Position numbers and translations under genes: made by a program. A model generated the notes under the pieces. The model saw nothing but the letters and a program-made list of their open reading frames with translations, did no database searches and was not told the DNA's origin. A DNA stretch of 64,000 bases from contig JBANSL010000009.1 in assembly GCA_037127255.1 (NCBI GenBank), forward strand, positions 35,795,475 through 35,859,474, written 5' to 3'. This document shows positions 51,996-64,000 of the stretch, piece after piece; within the stretch, counting starts at the first letter, position 1; every line of letters starts with the position of its first letter. This DNA comes from Persicaria tinctoria (Eukaryota; Streptophyta; Magnoliopsida; Caryophyllales; Polygonaceae).

Positions 51996-53722
51996 TTCAA
52001 ATTGAAAAGCCACAGAGAAAAAGTAGGGGACAAAATATGAAAAAACCCAGGAAGAATTTAATTCATTCTGTTAAGGGTCTTTTTTTTTTTTTTGCCCCTT
52101 TTATCCATCTGGATTTTACTTGAGGTACAAATATACTCTCTCAAAAAGTCTCCATGGCCATCAAAACGCATCGTTTGGAGGGCCAAGATGCAGAAAAAGA
52201 GGGTGTAAAGATAATGAAATATGCAATCTTGTTGTCTGGGAAGCTTTTGACAAAGTCTCAACAAGCTTCACAGCTTTCTGGGTTTGAGTGCGCTCTAATT
52301 TGCTGACCGGGAAGAAGAAAAAAAAAAAAGAGCTTGATTGGCCTTTACGCCAAACACAATTTATTAAAGCACTGCCCAAAGATGTTTGATAGAAGAGAGC
52401 ATGTTTTGAAAGGCCAAAGAATGAGCCAAAAAGAAGCCTCATAATTTGTCACTTGATGTGTCCTTGGGGGGATGTCGAATGGCTCGACAATCGCAATGTA
52501 TGACGGTAGAGTAGCAAGGCCGCGAAACAATGAATATTCGCCTTTGCGGAAATGCATACTCACTATAGTACTGTGAACGGTACTGCTAAGAACACAATGC
52601 AAGTTGGAAATCATAAAGCAGAATTGTTTAACTTGCCTTGAGGGTCCAAGTGGGTTGTTGACGAACGCCTGTGGCTTGCATCTTCTCCGTCTTGACATTC
52701 TTACCGTTGTCTTCTTCGTTTTCATAGTGACAATCTTCGGCATGATAACTACTTGCATCTTCGGCTTGGTAAAGTAGATGAAAGCGAAATGTAACATTGA
52801 TACGGAGTAGCAGTAGCATAGAAGACGTTTAACACCAGACACACAAAACACAAACACATTGGCTATTAGATGCTTGGGATTTTGGATTCGTAACTTAATA
52901 TCATTATTGAAACCAAAATGGCATGGAAAGTTCCATCATCATTTTTATATGCTGTTAGTCTATTACTGTTACACAAAACTTCTCTTCACAATGACAAAAA
53001 GAGTAATCTGTTTTCAATGATGATCACTTCAGTTACAAACAATCTAAATTCACAATGGAGCAGTTCATTTTTGGACACTGTTTCTGTAAGTGCTATTATC
53101 TGTTTTCAATTAGCCTTAAGGCAAACTAGTATAGATTTGCTTTAATTTCAACATTTCACTAAAGCACAAAACTTGATATACTGAATTCCATTCCTTAGAG
53201 CTCCCAACGCAAATATTCCGAAATCCAAAATCATCCAGTTCAGGGTGTCCTATGATTGCTACTTCATGGATATGTAACAGCAAATTATTAACTGTTGTAA
53301 TGCTATGTGTTTATTTCCCTATATCTTGCTTTCATATATCTTAACGTTGCATGTAATATTGTTATGTGCTTGTATCATGTATGTGTGTATGATGAGTATG
53401 CATATAACATATATAATATATACTTAGGTATACATGGATGCACGGTTGTAGTTAGACTCGACTGAGTCGTATTGAGTCGAGTAATCGACTTGATCCTCTA
53501 ACGAGTTTAATGGACAATAGTGGAGTATAGTGTATAACCTATAATATGTATGATATATATATATATATATATATAAGAAAGGATACCTGTGTGTGGGCTT
53601 TCGGCCCATTTCCGAGCCCAATCTCTCCAAACAAGTGGAGCTAGCTTGGTAGCCCAGTCCGGTTGAGTTGAAGCGTTGCGTTTTGCCCTGGCTTCACTTG
53701 AGACCGGTGACCTAACTATATA
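51996..53722. other. no recognised gene
   Basis: Contains a 170-codon reverse-strand frame at 52345-52857 with Met at the start but no family I know, a basic patch SRRRRCKPQ and no neighbour to support it. A (TA)n run is at 53552-53575. A small foldback GACTCGACTGAGTC/GAGTCGAGT lies at about 53455-53485. Confidence 0.45.
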
Positions 53723-54166
53723 GGGTATGTTTGACAAAAGCAAGTAGCTTTTCGGAGCTTTTGGTTTTGATATTCAATAGTATTAAATGAAATAAATATA
53801 AGATTTCAATTTAATTAGCTTTTGAAAGCTTTTGAAATCTAAGCCTTTCGACAGCTATTCACCCAAGCTTTTCGGAGCTTTTGGTTTTTTATTCACAAGT
53901 TTTTAATATTCAATAGTATTAAATGAAATAAATATAAGATTTCAATTTAATTAGCTTTTGAAATCTAAGCTTTTCGACAGCTATTCACCCAAGCTTTTCG
54001 GAGCTTTTGGTTTTTTATTCACAAGTTTTTAATAGCTACCCTAACAGCTAGATTTACCAAACACTGTACTAGCTTATTAACATATATTTAACTCAAATAA
54101 TCCAACAGCTTCAGCTACCCAACAGCTCCAGCTCCTCCAACAGCTACCATTTTGCCAAACACAAGC
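53723..54166. mobile_element. MITE-like element with internal tandem units
   Basis: Ends GGGTATGTTTGACAAAAGC and TTTTGCCAAACACAAGC are imperfect inverted repeats. Inside, a unit starting AGCTTTTCGGAGCTTTTGG occurs at 53746, 53866 and 53992 (periods 120 and 126). No certain target duplication. Confidence 0.5.
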
Positions 54167-54219
54167 TCGCTTCTAGCTCCTTGGATGTTCAGATTAGCTC
54201 TCTCTCCTCCGTCTCCTCA

Positions 54220-54770
54220 CAAACGCTCTCAAAGGGTTATAGGGTTTTCTAGGGTTTGTCTCTGGGTTCCTCCCGACGATTGTGAAGGCGAAGGAGTTGG
54301 TTGATCTCGGAGATCTCTTGGTGGTGGCGTAGCAAAGCTCTTGGCTTGGGTTGCTGCTTCTCTCATGTCTGGAGATCTAGGGTGGGAGAATCGAAGAGTT
54401 CTTCGATCTCCGGTCATCCCACACAAGGGGATCATTCTCTCTCGTTATCTCTGAGGCTCATACATGCTAGATCTAGGGTTTGTCTTTGCATTGCTTGATT
54501 GTACCCTCTATTGAACAATTACTTAGTGGATTCGGCCAATTCTTGAGGCTCCGAGGACGTAGGCAATTTTTGCCGAACCTCGTAAAACTTTGGTGTTCGT
54601 TCTTGCATGTTTGTTTGAGTATCTCGTTCTTTATCATTCGCTTCCGCTCAAATCGTTTTCGTTTCCTCGAATCTCGGTTTTCAACATTAACATATGAAGT
54701 TTATGAGAACCCAACAATATCTATAATCAATAGCATCCAAAGGCTTTAAGATCGAGTTAACATACCGTAG
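54220..54770 (+). repeat. possible LTR 3' portion of a copia element
   Basis: The text around 54525-54610 (TTAGTGGATTCGGCC, CTCCGAGGACGTAGGC, GCCGAACCTCG, CTTTGGTGTTCG) follows the pattern common near the end of plant copia LTRs. No primer site follows, so this would be a decayed solo LTR. Confidence 0.3.
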
Positions 54771-55189
54771 TCACGGGCTACAAATTTAAACTCTCATCTT
54801 GCAAATGTCCTTGACTTTAGGGGAACCATTGCTACAATCTAGCAACTTCTTTTGTTTGTGTTCTCATTATATTTTAGCTTTCTATGAAGTAATTAAACAC
54901 CCTAATCGATCAGGTTTCGGATCCGATTCTTGATTTCAATCCGATACCGGAGTTTCACTAGAAGGCCACCCTAAATAGAATAAAACACTGAACAAATCTA
55001 TTCAGATATAGATTACATATCTGCAAATAACAACAAAAGTACAGTTTCAGACTCAGGCTATCGATCCAATAAATTAAATGATGGTGATCTCCATCAGATC
55101 CATCAAATAACAAAAGACATTGTATATGTTGCTTTCTTTCATTTCTAATGTTCTTTCAGTAGCAACCTTGTATATGGTGCTGCTGTTAA
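54771..55189. other. no gene seen
   Basis: Unremarkable sequence. Confidence 0.5.
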
Positions 55190-55486
55190 TGTCTTCGGTC
55201 TCTAGGAATTTTGATGGGGTCCCAAAGTAACATGTTGTAGCTCCTTGATGGGATAGCCGAAGTGGGCTCCAAGTGAGTGTCCGAATTCCGATAGCTATGG
55301 CTTGAAGAGAAAGGATCCTCGCAAGGACTTAGTCCTAACCCCAATTGCTCTACTAGATTAGTGAGTCTTACTCACTACAAAGGCGACTTGAGTCTACTCT
55401 CAACGGATGCCTAATGTGGTTCGTTCACAAACTACTACCCTGTTGTAAATACCATTTTGTTTGCAATATATTTTAACCTTAAAATC

Positions 55487-55516
<30 letters not shown>
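55190..55516 (+). repeat. retroposon 3' end with A-tail
   Basis: A non-coding stretch ends TTTTAACCTTAAAATC followed by about 27 A at 55489-55515. The tail marks a LINE- or SINE-type insertion whose body I cannot classify. Confidence 0.5.
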
Positions 55517-55517
<1 letters not shown>

Positions 55518-55595
55518 CATTGACTGGTAAAATTTCAGAAGCAAACCAAGAACAGATAAGATAACTAAGGAGATTGAGATGCTAGACTCGTTCCC

Positions 55596-55654
55596 TTGTT
55601 GAGATGTGTTGTCCTACAATTAGCAATGAGATGTGGGACAACACAACTCAACAA
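55596..55654. repeat. hairpin just past the gene stop
   Basis: TTGTTGAGATGTGTTGTCC (55596-55614) pairs with GGACAACACAACTCAACAA (55636-55654) with one mismatch, loop of 21. It ends five bases from the stop codon of the gene at 55659. Confidence 0.85.
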
Positions 55655-55658
55655 ATCC

Positions 55659-56105
55659 TCAGCAAATATCGGTGGCACGAGGCTTCTTCCGAACAGAAAT
55701 GCAACCCCTTTGATGATCCCTATACACCCTGATCTCAGAGCAGTCCCTGAGGTCCTCAAGGCTAACATACTGCTGCTTGACCATCCTCGAGAACCCGCCT
55801 CTCGTGTCGTGTATCAGCACATACGGCTGGCAAGCCTCGTCGTAGTAGTACAGAAAGCTTCTCATCCCTCTTCGGCCACCTTCATCAATGCCACTTGGCA
55901 TGTAAGCTTTGTATATGGTCTTGCTCTTGAGCCGTTTCGAAGAGCCCGGCTTCAAAGTGTGAATTTTCTTCATAATTGATCCTACCCTTATCTGAAGCTC
56001 AATAGAACTATCAGTAAGGTTATAGATACGAGTTCCAAGCTTTGAGTGATCTTGGCAGCCACTTCCCAGGCATGTTACAAGCTTGGAGATGCTTAAACTG
56101 TGCAT
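55659..56105 (-). CDS. conserved plant protein of unknown function, intact
   Basis: ATG at 56105-56103, TGA at 55661-55659, 148 residues, uninterrupted. The sequence has none of the transposon signatures around it: LGTRIYNLTDSSIELQIRVG, KIHTLKPGSSKRLKSKTIYK, FLYYYDEACQPYVLIHDTRG, VSLEDLRDCSEIRVYRDHQR and a basic C-terminus. The central part alternates hydrophobic and polar residues as in a beta-sandwich. No signal peptide or membrane segment. The wording strikes me as that of a small conserved angiosperm family without an assigned role, but I cannot name it. The 5' side contains an upstream ORF at 56170-56379. Alternatives are a recent pseudogene or a retrogene, since no intron is seen. Confidence 0.7.
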   Translation of the reverse strand: MHSLSISKLVTCLGSGCQDHSKLGTRIYNLTDSSIELQIRVGSIMKKIHTLKPGSSKRLKSKTIYKAYMPSGIDEGGRRGMRSFLYYYDEACQPYVLIHDTRGGFSRMVKQQYVSLEDLRDCSEIRVYRDHQRGCISVRKKPRATDIC

Positions 56106-56169
56106 TTTTCGGCTCCAGGAGGGTAATGGATTATGGCTGAATTGATGGCTTTGAATCTATGATATTTGT

Positions 56170-56379
56170 TCAAGGGTGTGAAGCTGATGTTACTTTGATT
56201 TCAAATCTTGGTAGGGTCACCAACTGGATCCCCAAGCTGCAGTGCTTAAACATGGATTTTGTCTGGTTGCCATCGTTTATGGAAAGTGGAAACAAATGCT
56301 TTAATTGCGGGGATATGAAATCATGAGGTTGCTTGCTTCTGCTTTCATCATTGCAGTTTTGGATACCTTGCTTTTTCAT
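56170..56379 (-). CDS. upstream ORF (69 aa) in the probable 5' leader
   Basis: Reverse-strand ATG at 56379-56377, 69 codons, stop at 56170-56172, ending 64 bases before the main ATG. It begins MKKQGIQNCNDESRSK and has no recognised domain. If the leader of the 148-residue gene extends this far, this would be a long uORF that could reduce translation of the main frame. It could also be chance. No evidence of splicing into the main frame was found. Confidence 0.3.
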   Translation of the reverse strand: MKKQGIQNCNDESRSKQPHDFISPQLKHLFPLSINDGNQTKSMFKHCSLGIQLVTLPRFEIKVTSASHP

Positions 56380-56406
56380 CTTTTTGCCTTTGCAAGTTTC
56401 TAACAA

Positions 56407-56654
56407 GTTAGAACATATTCTGTTAAAACTTTAAAGCAGATAGTACAGTAGAGCTACTATTTTTCAGTCAACTAAGGTTGGTTGAAAGATGAAACTTAAA
56501 GTTCCCACTTCTTGGCCAACCATATATTTAGTCCATACATACTACCAAATCTTTATATAGTAACTGTGAAGGAACAGCCTTGAACTTGTAAGAACTTGTT
56601 ACAAGTATCTTACCTCACTCTTTTTAGATTTCTATTTACCACTTCTTGGCCAAC
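56407..56654. other. upstream region of the reverse-strand gene
   Basis: AT-rich and without other frames. It may hold the promoter. TTCTTGGCCAACCAT occurs twice (56512 and 56643). Confidence 0.35.
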
Positions 56655-57235
56655 CATGGTGGCCGAGATTAGGATGATGAGATGGATATGAATGATTTAC
56701 TACACTTGATATGATCAGAAAGGAGGTCATCCACAATAAAGTAGGTGCAAGAAGTATCTGAGATAAGTTGCATGAGTGGAGACTTCGTTGGTTTGGTCCT
56801 ATGTAGATGAGAGATTAAGTTGCATGAGTGGAGACTAAGTTGGTTTGGTCCTATGTAGATGAGAGATTTGAGTGTGTCAGTGCGTAGATGCGACAGTTTA
56901 GAGATTGAAAGAGTCCGATAAGGAGACCAAAAAAGAGTTGGAGGGAGGTGATCGGACAAGATTTCACCCTTCTAAACCTTAGTGAGAAGATGGTTAGAGG
57001 AGGAGCATCATTCATATCATAAAGGTTTAGACTAGAGAGTGTATTCTTTCTTCGTCCCTGTTCTCACACTATGTGTCTTTTACCAATTCCCTTGCTTTGT
57101 TGGTCGTTAAACTTGTTGGTATGTTGTGTGTTCCTGTCTGGGGCACTTAGAAACACTCTCTCGACATAGTTAGGAAAATAGTGCATACAACTTGCCCCCC
57201 CGACCCGAGATATATTGGGAATGTTGTTGTTGTTG
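56655..57235 (+). pseudogene. RTE LINE 3' fragment
   Basis: Broken frames read VAEIRMMRW, WSYVDERFECVSA, and RRPKKSWREVIGQDFTLLNL, then a 3' UTR ending in (GTT)n at 57217-57235. This is the C-terminal tail of an RTE reverse transcriptase (compare AEIRTLRWMC and GRPKKFQSEV at 36644-37079). A 52-base unit with GTTGCATGAGTGGAGACT is tandemly duplicated at 56760-56861. Many stops. Confidence 0.78.
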
Positions 57236-57787
57236 GGTTGGTTAAGATATCATACTATCTTTACTTAAAATCTCGGGATCTTACTTTTCGTATCTTTAAC
57301 ATTTTATTTAATATATTATCTCTTCCTACCAAATAAATCTACAGAAGAACCAAAAGAATGGTTTTAAATTGTCAAGAACCTTAACCTTTCTCCCATAGAT
57401 CTTCGCTCTCTCCCTCTTTCATTTCATGAAAGAAATGTACAGCACAAACTCATTTGGTTTTTCGATATTTCATAAATTTTCATTTGGTTTTTCTTCACAT
57501 ATCTAATTTTCCAGTCCAGACCCATCTTGTTGGATTAAAAAGAAGTATATTGGGCTGGACTGCCCCATTTGTCATATCCAGACCAGTTTTTCACTTTTCA
57601 ATAGATGAGCCAAGCCCATGTTATTTGCTTCCAACTAGAAATATAATGAATCAAGATCTCTATTCAAAGTTCAAAATTTTAACATCATCCATTCCCAACA
57701 AAGTGTCTCAGTCAATCATTCACCCAACCAAAATAAGCCATAGATATTCTCCAAACTTCACAATAATGCAACAAAAGGTATTGTTCT
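57236..57787. other. no gene seen
   Basis: A 134-codon frame from 57454 overlaps a MITE at its end and has no recognisable domain. Confidence 0.45.
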
Positions 57788-57972
57788 TACTCCATCCGAT
57801 CAAAAATACATGTACTATATTAACTTTTTTTTTTTTACAATTTAATAATTGTAACTAAAAAATTTTAAGTTACAAAAAACAACAAAAAAAAAAATTGATA
57901 TTTTATATAGTTTTTCAACTTCTTAAAATACATGCTGAAAAGTCAAATATGTATTTTGGATCAGAGGGAGTA
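57788..57972 (+). mobile_element. Stowaway MITE 2
   Basis: 57790-57970 (181 bp), ends CTCCATCCGATCAAAAATAC and GTATTTTGGATCAGAGGGAG, flanked by TA. Confidence 0.85.
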
Positions 57973-58545
57973 TTATTTATTGAGAAACTGGCATCCACTA
58001 TCCTTTAGGATTTTGGGTGCTGATTGGGTAAACCTATGTAACTTCAGACACTAGGAGGAAGATGATAATGTTTGAAATTATAAACTATAGTTTGATAGCT
58101 GATGGACATAGAAGTATTAAAGAATAAACTTAAGTGCATGAAGATAATGTATAGTATAATTCAAGTGAAAAGGACAACATAAAAAGGAAACCAAATCCTA
58201 CAATAGCTGAAACAAAATGTACAAATTTATCAAAGGCTTTTGCTCATATACACTATTGATCTAGTTTACTTGCCATATATGTTTAAAATAAAGCATAGAC
58301 AGTCATGAAGAACTCTCAAGTTTCGTTCAAAATTTGGTTAATTAAAGATTTTAGTATTGTAGAAACTAAAAAAAAACAAAAAGATGCATATTAGATGTGT
58401 GGAAGGTCAAGGAGTTTGGAGAATGAAAAAGATAGAAATTGACAATAATGTTTCTTCTTTTTTTATCAACTTCAAATGAACTTCATACATGTTATATCTC
58501 AAAATGAACACTCTCAACCTTCTTGAACTTCTTTCGTATAATATA
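57973..58545. other. no gene seen
   Basis: AT-rich. Confidence 0.5.
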
Positions 58546-59198
58546 CTAGTATGTATCCTGTCCCGTGCACGAGAATATACTATCAGAGTATTCTAAAACA
58601 ATACTCCCTCTGTTAAGAAAAACATGTCGTTTTAGGAGTAAAATCTTGTTAAGAAAAACATGTCGTTTTAGATATTTTGGTGTTCACTTTCCAAAATTAC
58701 CCTTGTAAGGGTAAGAGATTTGTTAGTTGTAGTTTTCAATAAAGTGAAAAAGTAAAGTAATAATTAGGGGTATAAGTGTATTTTTGTTTACTTTTAGTTG
58801 CTTTCTTAAAAAATGTGTAGATGTCTAAAACGACATGTTTTAATTAACGGAGGGAGTATCTATTTTCCATAAATATAAATATGACAAAAATAATAAATAT
58901 AAATTATAATGTGAGAATTAAACTAATAATGATCAAAGTGCGTGGGGAATATAAAATAAAAATTAATCTAAATATAAATAATTCATTCTAACAAAAAATA
59001 ATATAGACATAAATATATATCAGTATCAAATAATTAATTTTCGACATAAATAATTATTTTTACAAAAAATAATCTATTTATTTTTTAAATAAAATAACGC
59101 CTATCAAACATTTATCTATTAATGTTTTTGTAAGAATATATATGAAATAGTTTTTATTTATATTTTTATCAATTAACTAAAATATATATATAGATAGA
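58546..59198 (-). mobile_element. possible small Helitron, reverse strand
   Basis: Read on the reverse strand it would start TCTATCTATATATATATTTT at 59198 after an A and end TCTCGTGCACGGGACAGG..CATACTAG at 58546 before a T. The CGTGCACG palindrome and CTAG end suit a Helitron 3' terminus. A Stowaway MITE sits inside. No coding sequence. Confidence 0.4.
58602..58858 (+). mobile_element. Stowaway MITE 3
   Basis: 58604-58856 (253 bp), ends CTCCCTCTGTTAAGAAAAAC and ATTAACGGAGGGAG, with ACATGTCGTTTTAG / CTAAAACGACATGT inside the TIR, flanked by TA. A 25-bp piece of the left TIR is duplicated (58611 and 58648). Confidence 0.92.
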
Positions 59199-59311
59199 TT
59201 GCAACTTATTATGATAACTTTCTATAAATTATACCACCACATTATTTTAATTGGAGAAGAATTTTTTTCCTAGAATCAAGCACATCACGCCATGTAGTTC
59301 GTTATGCATCG

Positions 59312-59315
<4 letters not shown>

Positions 59316-59391
<76 letters not shown>
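59316..59391. repeat. (TA)n microsatellite
   Basis: About 75 bases of uninterrupted TA. Confidence 0.98.
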
Positions 59392-59396
<5 letters not shown>

Positions 59397-60005
59397 AAAT
59401 TTTCAACAATGAAAACTCAAAACATAATAATGATTAAAAAAAATCCTTGAAAGAAGTAAACCCCATCCCAGGAATTTTTTTTAACAATTTGCTCAAACAA
59501 ACAAACAAAAAATGTAACTTTGGAATAAATTAAACATTTTGAAAAGCAAAAGGCAGAGAGATAGCCACCACTCCTTGATCCAAACCTAAGAAAAAAAACA
59601 AATCTTTATACAACTTTATTTAGATAATATGCTGTTTTTTCAAGTTTATGAGTTTTGAATTTTGATTTTTCATTATTTAGATAGCTCATTAGCTAGGTCA
59701 AGTTATGACCATGGCCATTCAAAAATTCAAGCAGCTCCAATCACCTTTATATATATATATATATATAGGGTTGGGTTCGGGTGCAAAGGTCACCAAAAGT
59801 GAGAAGGAAAGAAGCAATTTGATTGGTCCAAGAAATGTCAAGAAATGTTTTGATTGGTCCACGTCATTTAAAAAATCCGGGCAAAAAAATCGCTGCCCGC
59901 ACCTGCCCAGTCCGAAAATGCGAGGCCCACTCGCACACCCTTCCCTCTCCCGCGCGTCCACCACACGCGCTGTTGTATCTGCAACAAAAACGCAGCAGCT
60001 CGCAT

Positions 60006-60075
60006 TGCATGGGATTCGAACCCGGGCCTCTTTACCCAACCCCCACTACTTCAATCATTGCACCACCCAATACTT
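60006..60075 (-). repeat. tRNA-like block with A and B boxes
   Basis: On the reverse strand GGGTGGTGCAATGATTGAAG is followed by GGGTTCGAATCCC, a perfect B box. No cloverleaf with proper arms forms, so it is a pol III promoter relic, not a tRNA gene. Confidence 0.5.
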
Positions 60076-60305
60076 CCTTGTTATTAAAGACATCAATTAA
60101 AACTAGTACCTTTTGAGTTAAAGCCACCACTTTAATTATAATTAATATGTTTTCCCTTAAATATGTTAATTACACATTAATTAATTTATTAATATATATT
60201 TCGCTCTAAAAAATAATAATTAATATTAAAATCAAAATCAAAATAAATATTAAAATAAAAATGATAATAAATATATTTATATATATTTATATTAAAATAA
60301 AATGG

Positions 60306-61460
60306 TTAATGAACCACCACTCTTTATTTGATGAACCACTAAAATTTATTTCATGAACCACTACTATTTAATAATTATAAAATTTTCATTCTTCTTTTAT
60401 TTTATTTTAATGTTTATTTTTAATTAATTAATTAATTTGATTTAAAATAAAATGGTTCATGAACCACTACTCTTTATTTTGATGAACCACTGCTCTCTAT
60501 TTGACGAACCAACATCTATTTACTCACTGAACCAACCCCTAATTAGTCACTGAACCAACCTCTATTTAGTCACCGAACCAACATCTATTTACTCACTGAA
60601 CCAACCCCTATTTAGTCACTGAATCAACCTCTATTTAGTCACCGAACCAACATCTATTTTGTCACTGAACCAACCTATTTACTTATAGAACCAACCTCTA
60701 TTTAGACACTAAACCAACCTATTTACTCACTGAACCCACCTCTATTTTAGTCACTGAACCAACCTCTATTTAGTCACTGAACCAACTTCTATTTAGTCAC
60801 CGAACAAACCTCTATTTAGTCACTAAACCAACCTATTTACTCACCGAACCAACCTCTATTTAGTCATTGAACCAACCTCTATTCGTTCACTGAACCAACC
60901 TCTATTTAGACACCGAACCAACCTATTTAGTCACTCTTTATTCGGTCACTAAACCACTCTCTATTCGTTCACTGAACCACTCTATTTGGTCACTGAACCA
61001 ATCTCTATTCGATTACTGAACCGCTTTATCCGGTCACTGAACCACTATCTATTCGGTCACTGAATCACTCTATATTCGGTCACTGAACCACTCTCTATCC
61101 GGTCACTGAACCACTCTATTCGATCACTAAACCAATCTCTATTCGATCACTAAACCACTGTATCCGGTCCTTGAACCACTATCTATTCGGTCACTGAACC
61201 ACTATCTATTCGGTCACTGAACCACTCTCTATTCGGTCACTGAACCACTCTATATTCGGTCACTGAACCAACCTCTCTTTAGTCACTGAACCAACCTCTA
61301 TTAAGTCACTAAACCACTTGATATAAAATCCCTGAACCACATGGTATTAAAACACTGAACCACTTGTTATTAAAAAACCCTGAACCACTTCGTATAAAAC
61401 CCTTGAACCACATAGTATTAAACCCTGAACCACTTTGTATTAAAACCATCAACCACTTGG
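60306..61460 (+). repeat. minisatellite of about 22-bp units
   Basis: Some fifty imperfect copies of a unit like CACTGAACCAACCTCTATTT. Three successive versions are visible: CTATTTAGTCACTGAACCAAC (to about 60945), CTATTCGGTCACTGAACCAC (to about 61290), and GTATTAAAACCCTGAACCAC (to about 61460). Confidence 0.93.
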
Positions 61461-61689
61461 TTTATCAGATTTTCATTATTCTTTTTTTTTATTGTGCATA
61501 TATTGAACAGATGCATCAACTTCAGTACATACTAGAGACGATCTACCACTCTAAAGCCATCCAGATCACAAAATTCCAATAGAAATTTGTCTTCAAGCCA
61601 ACTGTTACTGATGCTAACATTAGTTTAATCCCATTATATATGAATCTATGATTCTTGATCTGAATCCTTCCTGAACAAATTTATCCTTT

Positions 61690-62050
61690 CTAAGACACCT
61701 ACCTTTCAAGGCCAAATCGAAGGCATCTTCAAAGCTTCTACGGCAATCCTTGGACTCGAAATCTGCGAAAACAACGCAGGGATCAATCTCAAGACCTCTC
61801 GGATGGCTTCCACTTTAGCCTTTGGAATCGCGCTCGGCTCCTTCTCCACGCCGACGTACCTTGCCGCTCATCACGTCCTCGTGCGGTATGAAAACGGAGT
61901 ACATCATGTAGTCGTCTGGAAAGTTCCACCGGTGCTGCAAGTACGCCGATCGTGAGCAGAAGAACACCGGGATGCAGCCGACGAGTATACAGTCGAACGA
62001 AGATCGCCCGCTTCGTCATCGTGTCGCCGTCGCTGAACTCATCCAATCCC
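61690..62050 (-). pseudogene. captured GT47 (exostosin-type) glycosyltransferase fragment
   Basis: Reverse-strand frames give [12 protein letters not shown], then after a shift [32 protein letters not shown] + [10 protein letters not shown], then [18 protein letters not shown] and, after another shift, VVFADFESKDCRRSFEDAFD + LALKG. This is the C-terminal part of the exostosin domain of plant GT47 enzymes, closest in wording to the MUR3 group of xyloglucan galactosyltransferases, where GCIPVFF is followed by an AYxQYxWHLP segment. Those enzymes act in the Golgi on cell-wall xyloglucan. Two or more frameshifts make it dead. The flanking element has probably copied it from a host gene. Confidence 0.75.
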
Positions 62051-62187
62051 TACCCTCCGACTCCGACTATAAAATCGTCAGGTTGAGGGAAAGAAAGCGC
62101 GTGAGGGATGAAAAATTTAGATCTATTTCAACCAATTAGAGTGCTTCTTTCTTTCTCACTAGACCGAATACTTCTCACTTGAACCTA

Positions 62188-64000
<1,813 letters not shown>

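Noticed and set aside
52345..52857. 170-codon reverse-strand frame as a gene
   Set aside because: It has no family resemblance and odd composition, with hydrophobic ends and a basic middle typical of a chance frame. Kept only as a note.
55596..55979. 127-codon plus-strand frame
   Set aside because: It is antisense to the 148-residue reverse-strand gene, which has an ATG and a protein-like composition.
60006..60075. Functional tRNA gene
   Set aside because: B box is perfect, but no acceptor, D or anticodon stem can be formed; it is a promoter relic.
60306..61460. CRISPR-like regular repeats
   Set aside because: Units are contiguous and imperfect with no unique spacers, and the genome is a plant nucleus; this is a minisatellite.

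Overview
This is a piece of a flowering-plant nuclear genome, most likely a eudicot. It contains nested Ty1/copia and Ty3/gypsy LTR retrotransposons, L1-type LINEs ending in a plant-type RNase H domain, RTE-type LINEs, Stowaway and hAT MITEs, Helitrons, and a nuclear copy of plastid DNA (rpoC1, rpoC2, accD). Base composition is AT-rich apart from a few GC-rich transposon segments. The sequence alone does not settle a species.

Layout. 1-2353: reverse-strand copia element entering from the left edge (LTR, gag with one nonsense codon, then protease-integrase open to the edge). 2953-7029: gag-deleted copia element (A) with both LTRs and a 5-bp target duplication. About 7500-10295: gypsy remnant. 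10296-20301: copia element B, whose reverse transcriptase is split at 12726-19208 by a complete, non-autonomous large retrotransposon derivative (D) carrying one unfamiliar 242-codon ORF. 20301-21931: tandem repeats, an inverted-repeat arm and a GC-rich insert. 21932-26263: copia element C, interrupted by a 561-bp hAT MITE. 26570-32511: a Helitron with remnants of its RPA-like and helicase genes, carrying exons of a CCR4-NOT subunit NOT3 gene and a RING-H2 gene. 33250-33800: copia LTR and gag stub. 34700-37560: three LINE fragments, one with a 16-bp target duplication. 37755-40702: two related hAT elements, each with a copy of the same captured peptide. 41203-44906: nearly complete L1-type ORF2. 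45648-46548: composite plastid insert. 46564-54770: MITEs, LINE tails and two strong foldbacks. 55659-56105: the only intact non-transposon gene I can support, on the reverse strand. 56655-59391: RTE tail, Stowaways and a possible small Helitron. 59768-62191: an element sitting between two (TA)n tracts, with a minisatellite and a GT47 glycosyltransferase fragment. 62308-64000: nothing recognisable.

The genes do not form a pathway. What unifies the window is repeated insertion and gene capture: at least three different DNA-transposon types carry host coding fragments (NOT3 and RING-H2; a GT47 enzyme; a conserved plant peptide). The nesting gives a relative history: gypsy remnant, then B, then D; and copia C, then the hAT MITE.
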